Source of the DNA: Trueperaceae bacterium
GTDB lineage: Bacteria; Deinococcota; Deinococci; Deinococcales; Trueperaceae
Direction: 5' to 3'
Assembly: GCA_029210865.1 (NCBI GenBank)
Contig: JARGGE010000049.1
Span: 1-11,457, forward strand
DNA: 11,457 nucleotides
Below the pieces are notes generated by a model. The model was not told the DNA's origin and made no database searches. It worked only from the letters and a program-made list of their open reading frames with translations. Shown piece after piece: positions 1 through 5,205 of the stretch. The position numbers and the translations under genes are program-made. Position 1 is the first letter of the stretch, and each line of letters begins with the position of its first letter.

Positions 1-1
1 G

Positions 2-907
2 GAGCTGGAGGAGAAGATCCTCTCCGCCGAGGAGCGTCGCCAACAGCGGCAGGGGGAGCTCTACCGCCTGCTGCGCGAGCGCCTGCTGCCACACACCACG
101 CGGATTCGCGACGCGGCCGCGCTCGTGGCCCGGCTCGACGTCGACCCGGACGTGCCACCGGTGGACGCGCTGTACGTCGGCGGCGAGCGGGCTGCGGCCG
201 CGCGCCTCGAGGCGTTCGTGGGGGGCGCGCTCCGCGACTACGACGCCGATCGCGGTCAGCCGCACCGGGCCCGCGTGTCGTACCTCGGCATGTACCTGCG
301 GTTCGGGCAGATCTCGCCGGTCGTCGCGCTGGCGGCGGCGCGGTTGGCCGAAGCCTCGGTGGGCGCGGCGCCCGTCGCGACGTTCGTCGAGGAGCTGCTC
401 GTGCGCCGTGAGCTCGCCGTCAACCACGTCGCCCGTCGGCCAGACTACGACCGCCCCGAGGGGCTCCCCGATTGGGCGCGGCGGACCCTGGCGGCGCACG
501 CAGGCGACCCGCGGCCGGCGCGGTACGACGACGCCACGCTGCTAGCCGGGGCGAGCGACGACCCGTACTGGAACGCCGCGATGCGCCAAACGGTCCACAC
601 GGGCTACCAGCACAACCACATGCGGATGTACTGGGGCAAGAAGGTACTCGAGTGGAGCGCCGACCTCGACGAGGCGTACGCGCGCTTGCTGCGCTGGAAC
701 GACCGCTTCCACCTCGACGGGGGCGACCCGAACTCGTACGCGGGCATCGGTTGGGTCTTCGGCCTCCACGACCGGCCCTGGGCCGAGCGACCGGTGTTCG
801 GCACGGTGCGCTCGATGACGATCGGCGGCCTGAAGCGCAAGACGGACCCCGACGCGTACGTCCGCGCGGTCGACGCCGAGGTGGCGCGCGTGCAGGGACG
901 ACGCTAG
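2..907 (+). CDS. phr: Class II CPD photolyase (5'-partial)
   Basis: Deoxyribodipyrimidine photolyase: uses FAD and blue/near-UV light to split cyclobutane pyrimidine dimers in cytoplasmic DNA. The frame is open from base 2, so the gene enters from the left edge; 301 residues are visible and roughly 150 N-terminal ones (the antenna/Rossmann-like domain) are probably missing. A GTG at 125 opens the frame internally, but the upstream codons fit the family, so it is not the start. Seen: YLRFGQIS and LLVRRELAVN in the helical FAD domain, then YWNAA, RMYWGKK and LEW near the C-terminus. The Trp codons at 569, 632 and 653 are 21 and 7 residues apart, the spacing of the electron-transfer tryptophans of class II enzymes (W360, W381, W388 in the Methanosarcina mazei enzyme, from memory). 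The end (PFGTVR-like, then GLKRKTDPDAYV) is also class II. The next gene starts 48 bases downstream. Confidence 0.92.
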   Translation, partial: ELEEKILSAEERRQQRQGELYRLLRERLLPHTTRIRDAAALVARLDVDPDVPPVDALYVGGERAAAARLEAFVGGALRDYDADRGQPHRARVSYLGMYLRFGQISPVVALAAARLAEASVGAAPVATFVEELLVRRELAVNHVARRPDYDRPEGLPDWARRTLAAHAGDPRPARYDDATLLAGASDDPYWNAAMRQTVHTGYQHNHMRMYWGKKVLEWSADLDEAYARLLRWNDRFHLDGGDPNSYAGIGWVFGLHDRPWAERPVFGTVRSMTIGGLKRKTDPDAYVRAVDAEVARVQGRR

Positions 908-921
908 GGCGCGCCGGGCAC

Positions 922-937
922 GCCGGCGGGCGCCGGC
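922..937. repeat. GC-rich inverted repeat between photolyase and RNHCP gene
   Basis: GCCGGCG (922-928) and CGCCGGC (931-937) are perfect inverted arms two bases apart. They lie after the photolyase stop and just before the putative -10 box at 944. No T-run follows. It could act as a weak terminator of the photolyase transcript or as a protein site in the promoter, but such repeats also arise by chance in DNA this GC-rich. Confidence 0.3.
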
Positions 938-943
938 ACGCCG

Positions 944-949
944 TACGCT
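944..949 (+). promoter_or_regulatory. Putative leaderless -10 box (TACGCT) for the RNHCP gene
   Basis: TACGCT fits TANNNT and ends six bases before the GTG at 956. No Shine-Dalgarno sequence precedes that GTG. The same box-to-start spacing occurs before the next plus-strand gene and before proA. No convincing -35 element is visible. Confidence 0.5.
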
Positions 950-955
950 GCGGGC

Positions 956-1306
956 GTGCGCCGCTTCACCGCCATCGGGACCAACCACGGCTTCGTCTGC
1001 GCCCATTGCGGCGCGGAGGTCCCGCCGCTGGCGAACGGGTCCTACCGCAACCACTGCCCTGCCTGCCTGCACTCGCTCCACGTCGACGTCCACCCGGGCG
1101 ATCGCGCGAGCGACTGCGGTGGGCTGCTCGTCCCGGTCGGCGTCGAGCAGAGCGGCAAGAAGGGGTGGGTCATCGTCCACCGCTGCGATCGGTGCGGCGC
1201 CGTGCGCCGCAACAAGGCGGCGCTCGACGACCCGGCGTACCCCGACGACCTCGACGTGCTCGCGGCGCTCTCGGCGCGCGGTCCGGCGGCCGGGGGCCGC
1301 TGGTAG
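956..1306 (+). CDS. RNHCP-domain zinc-ribbon protein
   Basis: Small (116 aa) presumed cytoplasmic protein of the RNHCP family, whose function is not known to me. The eponymous motif R31-N-H-C-P35 is present. Cysteine pairs of the CxxC type at C15/C18, C34/C37 and C77/C80, plus C54, suggest two zinc-binding knuckles, as in a zinc ribbon. There is no signal peptide or membrane segment. The GTG start at 956 is chosen because the conserved region begins a few residues later (RRFTAIGTNHGF) and a TANNNT box sits six bases upstream, which suggests a leaderless mRNA. The stop codon TAG at 1304 lies within the putative -10 box of the downstream amidohydrolase, nine bases before that gene's ATG, so the two may also be transcribed together. 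Zinc-dependent nucleic-acid or protein binding is a guess from the fold only. Confidence 0.85.
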   Translation: MRRFTAIGTNHGFVCAHCGAEVPPLANGSYRNHCPACLHSLHVDVHPGDRASDCGGLLVPVGVEQSGKKGWVIVHRCDRCGAVRRNKAALDDPAYPDDLDVLAALSARGPAAGGRW

Positions 1307-1309
1307 GCT
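1304..1309 (+). promoter_or_regulatory. Putative leaderless -10 box (TAGGCT) for the amidohydrolase
   Basis: TAGGCT ends six bases before the ATG at 1316 and contains the stop codon of the preceding gene. No Shine-Dalgarno sequence is visible before the ATG. Internal promoter and read-through from upstream are both possible. Confidence 0.45.
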
Positions 1310-1315
1310 TCGCGG

Positions 1316-2890
1316 ATGACCGCGGACGTCCTCCTCCTGCCCGGCCGGGTCCGCACCGGCGACCCCTCGCAGCCCGTCGCCGAGGCGATCGCCTGGCGTG
1401 GCGGCCGCATCGCCTTCGTGGGCGACCAGGCGGGTGCGCGCGCCCTGGTAGGGCCCGCCACCTGCGTCCTCGAGGCGCCCGGCGCCTGCGCGCTGCCGGG
1501 CTTCCACGACGCCCACGTCCACTTGACGCAGCACGGCCTGGAGCTCGCGCAGGTGCGTCTCGACGACGCCGCCACCCTCGACGAGGGGCTCCATCGCGTC
1601 GCCGAGGCGGCGCGCGGGCGCCCGGCCGGGGCGTGGGTGCTCGGTGCCGGCTTCGCCCTCCAGCGCTGGGGCGTCGCCACCCTCCGACGCGAGGACCTCG
1701 ACCGGGTCGCCCCGCGCCATCCGGTGCTGCTCCGCTCCCAGGACCACCATTCGGCCTGGGCCAACACGGCGGCGTTGGCGCTTGCCGGCCTGGACGCGAC
1801 GACGCCCGACCCCGCGCACGGCACCGTGGTGCGCGACGCGGACGGCGCGCCCACCGGGCTGCTGCTCGAGCGGGCGCTGCACCTGGTGTGGGACCGGCTG
1901 CCGACGCCCGACGCCGGCGCGCTCGCGGCGGCGCTGGACGCGGCGGCGGCCGACCTCGCCGCCCGCGGCATCACCACCGTCCACCACATGGCGTACGAGC
2001 CGCCCAGTTACTGGCGCGCGCTGGCGAGCCGGGCGAGCCGTGCCGGTGGGGACGCCTTCCCGCTTCGGGTCTGGGCGGCGATCCCGCATGCCGTCCTCGA
2101 GCACGCGGCCGCGATCGGCCTGGCCGGCGGGCAGGGGGGCGACTTCTTCGTGGTCGGTGGCGCCAAGTTCTTCGCCGACGGCGCCCTAGGCAGCCGCACG
2201 GCCTGGACGCTCGAGCCCTACCCCGACGGCGGCACGGGCGTCGCGGTCGACGGTCCGGACGTGCTGCGGGAGCGCTTCACCCTCGCTGCGGACGCCGGTT
2301 TCGCGCCCGTGACCCACGCGATCGGCGATGCCGCCAACCGGGCGGTGCTCGAGGCGCTCGAGGCGACCGCGCCGCGCTGGCGCGCCGCCGGCCTGCGTCC
2401 GCGCGTCGAGCACGTCCAGCACCTGCACCGCGACGACGTCGCGCGACTCGCGCGGCTCGGGGCGGTGGCCTCGATGCAGCCGATCCACCTGACCTTCGAC
2501 GCCCCGTCGGTGCGCGCGCTGTTCGCCGACCGGATCGACCGCGCCTACCGCACCCGCGACCTGCTCGACGCCGGCGCGGTGCTCGCCTTCGGCAGCGACA
2601 CCCCGGTGGCCACGCCCGATCCCTTCGCCGGCCTGCGCGCGGCGGTGCGGCGCGAGGGCGTCGATGGCGCGCCCTTGGGGCCCGACCAGGCGCTCACGGT
2701 GGCGGAGGCCCTGCGCGCCTACACCGCCGGCGCGGCCTACGCCATCGGTCGCGAGGCGCGGTCGGGGGTCCTGCGCGTCGGCGCCGACGCCGACGTGGTG
2801 CTCCTCGACCACGACCCGGTCGACGACCTCGACGACCTGGCCGTGCGGGCGACCTTCCTCGCGGGCGAGGCGACGTTCGGCGCGCGGTAG
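1316..2890 (+). CDS. YtcJ-like amidohydrolase (amidohydrolase family 3)
   Basis: Metal-dependent hydrolase of the YtcJ/AepA-type branch of the amidohydrolase superfamily; these act on amide or related C-N bonds, and the substrate here cannot be told from sequence. At 524 aa it is full length. The small N-terminal beta-domain is followed by PGFHDAHVHL with the metal ligands H67 and H69, then the family signature DHHSAWANTAAL. Further metal or active-site residues fit in order: K284 in AKFFADGALGS (candidate bridging lysine), H334 in THAIGD, H366 in RVEHVQH, and D428 in FGSDTPV. The C-terminus (GVLRVGADADVVLLD) is the usual return to the beta-sandwich. No signal peptide is seen, so it is probably cytoplasmic. 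It starts nine bases after the RNHCP stop and converges with the short-chain dehydrogenase, from which a strong inverted repeat separates it. Family certain, substrate unknown. Confidence 0.92.
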   Translation: MTADVLLLPGRVRTGDPSQPVAEAIAWRGGRIAFVGDQAGARALVGPATCVLEAPGACALPGFHDAHVHLTQHGLELAQVRLDDAATLDEGLHRVAEAARGRPAGAWVLGAGFALQRWGVATLRREDLDRVAPRHPVLLRSQDHHSAWANTAALALAGLDATTPDPAHGTVVRDADGAPTGLLLERALHLVWDRLPTPDAGALAAALDAAAADLAARGITTVHHMAYEPPSYWRALASRASRAGGDAFPLRVWAAIPHAVLEHAAAIGLAGGQGGDFFVVGGAKFFADGALGSRTAWTLEPYPDGGTGVAVDGPDVLRERFTLAADAGFAPVTHAIGDAANRAVLEALEATAPRWRAAGLRPRVEHVQHLHRDDVARLARLGAVASMQPIHLTFDAPSVRALFADRIDRAYRTRDLLDAGAVLAFGSDTPVATPDPFAGLRAAVRREGVDGAPLGPDQALTVAEALRAYTAGAAYAIGREARSGVLRVGADADVVLLDHDPVDDLDDLAVRATFLAGEATFGAR

Positions 2891-2891
2891 C

Positions 2892-2947
2892 CCGGCGCCG
2901 CGCGATCGGTTCCCGCCGAGGCGCGGGTGCCTTGCCGCGGGCGCCGG
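2892..2947. terminator. Nested inverted repeat between convergent genes (likely bidirectional terminator)
   Basis: CCGGCGCC (2892-2899) and GGCGCCGG (2940-2947) are perfect arms. Pairing continues inward as CGCG (2901-2904) with CGCG (2936-2939) if G2900 bulges out. A second inner hairpin can form from CCCGC (2912-2916) and GCGGG (2923-2927). The outer arms fill the gap between the two stop codons, as expected for a terminator shared by convergent genes, but there is no T-run on either strand. Confidence 0.5.
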
Positions 2948-3658
2948 TCAGCCGGCGTCCGGGTGCACCTCGACCTCGCGCCAGCGCCCGCGCGGCCCGA
3001 GGTGCAGGGCCTGCAGCAGGACCTCGGCGAGCACGTCCGGGTCGATCCAGGCGCGCGGGTCGGCATCCGGCATCGCGCGGCGGTTCGCGGCCGTGTCGAG
3101 CGTCCCCATCGGGAACACCGTGACGGTGCGCACGCCGCGCGCCGCCCACTCCTCGTCGACCGCCCGCAGGTAGGCCGCCAGGGCGGCCTTCGCGGCCGCG
3201 TACGCGGTGGCCCGAGCGCCGCCGCGCCGCGCCTGGCCGGCGCCGACGCCCACCAGCGTGCCGCCGCCGGCCGCCGCCACGACCGGCAACAGCGCGCGCA
3301 CGACGCTGGCGGCGGTCGCGACGTTGAGGTCCCATTGGCGCCGCAGCGCCGCCAGGTCGGTCTCGGCGGCGGGCGCCATCGCGAAGCCGCCGGCGAGCAG
3401 CAGCGCGTCCCCGATGGGGCCGACCTCGGCGGTGGCGCTCGCGACGGCGGCCGCGACCGCGGCCTCGTCGAGCAGGTCGACCGGGGTGGCCCAGACCCCG
3501 CCGCCGCGCAGGGTGGCCGCGTCGTCGACGCTGCGCACGAGCGCCGCCACCGGGCGCCGCGTGGTCGCCAACCGCGCCAGGACCGCTTCGCCCAATGCCC
3601 CCGCCGCGCCGGTGACGAGCACCGCGCCGCCGGAGCGCGTCGTTCCTTCGTCGCTCAT
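2948..3658 (-). CDS. Short-chain dehydrogenase/reductase family protein
   Basis: 236-residue classical-length SDR protein, NAD(P)-dependent by family, with unknown substrate. Visible motifs: the dinucleotide-binding TGAAGALG at residues 16-23, D61 in the adenine-region position, LAGG (88-91) replacing NNAG, catalytic-type N112 in WDLNV, and the Y153-A-A-A-K157 active-site pair. The serine usually found 13 residues before the tyrosine is Ala140 (codon 3239-3241), which is atypical. As I recall, dihydropteridine reductases (QDPR) also have Ala there, so a pteridine-reductase-like role is possible but unproven. The ATG at 3656-3658 is fixed by an ideal GGAGGT (complement of 3664-3669) five bases upstream; the frame stays open further upstream, but that part is a shadow of proA. 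The gene is transcribed divergently from proA and converges with the amidohydrolase. Confidence 0.88.
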   Translation of the reverse strand: MSDEGTTRSGGAVLVTGAAGALGEAVLARLATTRRPVAALVRSVDDAATLRGGGVWATPVDLLDEAAVAAAVASATAEVGPIGDALLLAGGFAMAPAAETDLAALRRQWDLNVATAASVVRALLPVVAAAGGGTLVGVGAGQARRGGARATAYAAAKAALAAYLRAVDEEWAARGVRTVTVFPMGTLDTAANRRAMPDADPRAWIDPDVLAEVLLQALHLGPRGRWREVEVHPDAG

Positions 3659-3663
3659 ACAGG

Positions 3664-3669
3664 ACCTCC
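3664..3669 (-). promoter_or_regulatory. Ribosome binding site of the SDR gene (GGAGGT)
   Basis: ACCTCC on the plus strand reads GGAGGT on the gene strand, five bases before the ATG. It fixes the start and shows that this gene, unlike its plus-strand neighbours, uses a leadered mRNA. Confidence 0.8.
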
Positions 3670-3679
3670 GTCCAGGACG
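3669..3679. promoter_or_regulatory. Palindrome CGTCCAGGACG, copy 1 (SDR/proA intergenic)
   Basis: Perfect odd palindrome with five-base arms around A3674. It is centred 39 bases before the proA -10 box and touches the SDR ribosome binding site. With the preceding C, the 12-base CCGTCCAGGACG recurs exactly at 5019-5030, before gyrB. It could be an operator for a dimeric regulator, or a small hairpin in the SDR leader RNA. Confidence 0.35.
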
Positions 3680-3708
3680 TGACCCGGGCGCTGCGCTCGG
3701 GTGAGCGC

Positions 3709-3714
3709 ATGCTA
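3709..3714 (-). promoter_or_regulatory. Putative -10 box (TAGCAT) of the SDR gene
   Basis: The plus-strand bases ATGCTA read TAGCAT on the minus strand, fitting TANNNT. A start six or seven bases further on gives a leader of about 44 bases that contains the GGAGGT site. The box shares two bases with the proA -10 box on the other strand. No good -35 is visible. Confidence 0.35.
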
Positions 3715-3718
3715 TCGT
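3713..3718 (+). promoter_or_regulatory. Putative leaderless -10 box (TATCGT) of proA
   Basis: TATCGT ends six bases before the in-frame GTG at 3725. This matches the spacing before the genes at 956 and 1316 and argues for GTG 3725 over GTG 3701, which lies upstream of the box. Confidence 0.55.
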
Positions 3719-3724
3719 CCCGAC

Positions 3725-5005
3725 GTGGATGCGACCACCGATGCCCGCACCGACCGCTACGACCTGGAGGGCGCGCTGGCGCGCGCCCGGGTGGCGAGCC
3801 GATCCGTGGCGACCCTCGATCGGGACGCCGCGCTGCGGCGCGTCGCCGACGCGCTGGTCGCGGCGGCGCCGGAGGTGTTGGCCGCGAACGCGGACGACGT
3901 GGCCCGCGCCCGCGCCGCCGGCACCTCGGAAGCGCTCGTCGATCGGCTGGCCCTCAGCGACGTTCGTCTGCGTCAGATCGCCGAGGCCGTGCGCCAGGTC
4001 GCCGACCTGCCCGACCCGCTCGGGCGCGTCGTCGCCGGCTGGCGCCTGCCCAACGGACTGGAGGTCCGGCAGGTCACGGTGCCCTTCGGCGTCATCGGCA
4101 TGGTGTACGAGTCGCGCCCGAACGTCACCGTGGACGCCTTCGCGCTCGCCTTCAAGGCGGGCTCGGCGGCGGTGCTGCGCGGCTCGGCCGACGCCCTCGC
4201 CTCGAACCGCGCCTTGGTCGCGGCGATGCGCGCCGCCCTGGCTACAGCCGGGGCGCCGGTCGACGCGCTCGCCTTCGTCGACGACCCCGACCGGGCCCGC
4301 GTCGCGGAGCTCCTGCGGGCGCGCGGCCGGGTCGACCTCGTCATCCCGCGCGGCGGAGCCGGCCTCATCCGCCACGTCGTCGAGACCGCCCAGGTCCCGG
4401 TCATCGAGACCGGGGTGGGCAACTGCCATCTCTACGTGCACGAGGACGCCGACCTCGACGTCGCCGAGGCGATCCTGCTCGACGGCAAGGTCCGCCGGCC
4501 GGGCGTCTGCAACGCGCTGGAGACGCTCCTCGTGCACGCCGGCGCGGCGGAGCGGTTCGTACCGCGGGCCGTCGCAGCGCTGCACGCCGCGGGGGTCACG
4601 GTCCACGGCTGCCCGAGCACGAGCGCGCTCGCGGGCGCCGACGGCGATCAGGTGGTGCCGGCGACCGAGGCCGACTGGGCTACCGAGTACCTCGGTCCCG
4701 AGATCGCGCTGCGCGTCGTCGACGACCTCGACGCGGCGATCGAGCACGTGCGGGCCTTCGGCAGCCAGCACTCGGAGGCGATCGTCACCCGCTCGCGCGA
4801 CGCGGGTCGGCGCTTCCAGGCCGACGTGGACGCGGCCGTGGTGTACGTCAACGCCAGCACCCGCTTCACCGACGGTTTCGAGTTCGGCTTCGGCGCCGAG
4901 ATCGGCATCAGCACCCAGAAACTGCACGCCCGCGGACCGCTGGGGCTCGCGGCCTTGGTCACGACCAAGCACCTGGTGGAGGGCGACGGACAGGTCCGCG
5001 GCTGA
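3725..5005 (+). CDS. proA: Gamma-glutamyl phosphate reductase (glutamate-5-semialdehyde dehydrogenase)
   Basis: Second step of proline synthesis: NADPH-dependent reduction of L-glutamyl-5-phosphate to glutamate-5-semialdehyde in the cytoplasm. The 426 residues match the usual ProA length. Seen: VPFGVIGMVYESRPNVTVDA and FKAGSAAVLRG of the nucleotide-binding domain, IPRGGAGLI, the catalytic C262 in RPGVCNALETLL, and the typical end STQKLHARGPLGL followed by GDGQVRG. The start at GTG 3725 is preferred: an in-frame GTG at 3701 would add eight residues, but a TATCGT box lies between them and only 3725 has the six-base spacing. There is no Shine-Dalgarno sequence. The usual partner proB (glutamate 5-kinase) is not adjacent; the neighbours are a divergent SDR gene and gyrB. 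A hairpin with TTT follows the stop, so proA is probably monocistronic. Confidence 0.97.
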   Translation: MDATTDARTDRYDLEGALARARVASRSVATLDRDAALRRVADALVAAAPEVLAANADDVARARAAGTSEALVDRLALSDVRLRQIAEAVRQVADLPDPLGRVVAGWRLPNGLEVRQVTVPFGVIGMVYESRPNVTVDAFALAFKAGSAAVLRGSADALASNRALVAAMRAALATAGAPVDALAFVDDPDRARVAELLRARGRVDLVIPRGGAGLIRHVVETAQVPVIETGVGNCHLYVHEDADLDVAEAILLDGKVRRPGVCNALETLLVHAGAAERFVPRAVAALHAAGVTVHGCPSTSALAGADGDQVVPATEADWATEYLGPEIALRVVDDLDAAIEHVRAFGSQHSEAIVTRSRDAGRRFQADVDAAVVYVNASTRFTDGFEFGFGAEIGISTQKLHARGPLGLAALVTTKHLVEGDGQVRG

Positions 5006-5008
5006 GGC

Positions 5009-5043
5009 CCAGAGAACGCCGTCCAGGACGGTGCTTCTGGTTT
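5009..5043 (+). terminator. Putative intrinsic terminator after proA
   Basis: CCAGA (5009-5013) and CCGTCC (5019-5024) can pair with GGACGG (5026-5031) and TCTGG (5036-5040), with small internal mismatches, followed directly by TTT (5041-5043). The upper stem is the CGTCCAGGACG palindrome. The T-run is short and merges with the -35 element of gyrB. Confidence 0.5.
5020..5030. promoter_or_regulatory. Palindrome CGTCCAGGACG, copy 2 (upstream of the gyrB promoter)
   Basis: The same 11-base palindrome as at 3669-3679; here symmetry extends to 13 bases (5019-5031). Its centre is 41 bases before the gyrB -10 box, almost the distance seen at proA. It also forms the upper stem of the putative proA terminator, which is a sufficient alternative explanation for this copy. 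Confidence 0.35.
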
Positions 5044-5071
5044 GACCCACCCCCCTTGCGCGGGGTACGAT
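5042..5071 (+). promoter_or_regulatory. gyrB promoter
   Basis: TTGACC (5042-5047) and TACGAT (5066-5071) are separated by 18 bases, the best sigma-70-type promoter in the window. Transcription is expected to start near 5078, giving a leader of about 128 bases before the gyrB start. Confidence 0.7.
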
Positions 5072-5077
5072 GGCGGG

Positions 5078-5205
5078 GTGAGCGGCGCCGTGTGGCGCCG
5101 TCCCGGCGCCCTCGCGCCGCCACCGGCGCACCGCGCCCCCCGGTCCTCGATGCGCGCGACGCGCGTGGCCCGACCACCCAACCCCGCTCTGCCAGGAGGG
5201 CTCCC
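5078..5205 (+). other. Structured gyrB 5' leader
   Basis: Predicted untranslated leader. Three local hairpins can be drawn: CGGCGCC/GGCGCCG with loop GTGT (5083-5100), GCGCCG/CGGCGC with loop CCAC (5114-5129), and GCGCG/CGCGC with loop CGA (5152-5164). A GTG lies exactly at the expected transcript start (5078) and opens a frame that runs past the gyrB start to a stop ending at 5455; it could be a leaderless upstream reading frame or chance. No known riboswitch class is recognised. Confidence 0.45.
5194..5200 (+). promoter_or_regulatory. Ribosome binding site of gyrB (AGGAGGG)
   Basis: AGGAGGG, five bases before the TTG at 5206, supports this unusual start codon over longer readings of the same open frame. 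Confidence 0.85.

Noticed and set aside
542..2104. 520-residue minus-strand frame opposite the amidohydrolase
   Set aside because: No recognisable motif, and it spans several real plus-strand genes and their promoters.
472..3123. 883-residue open frame on the plus strand
   Set aside because: It is extremely rich in Arg, Ala, Gly and Pro without any domain and overlaps three recognisable genes in other frames; a GC-rich shadow.
3701..3724. GTG 3701 as the proA start, eight residues longer
   Set aside because: A TATCGT promoter box lies downstream of it and only GTG 3725 has the leaderless spacing. The extra residues are not expected for ProA.
3679..5205. Long in-frame extension upstream of gyrB, giving a 1160-residue protein
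   Set aside because: The added part is low-complexity and lies over proA in another frame. The TTG at 5206 with its ribosome binding site gives numbering identical to E. coli GyrB in the ATPase domain.
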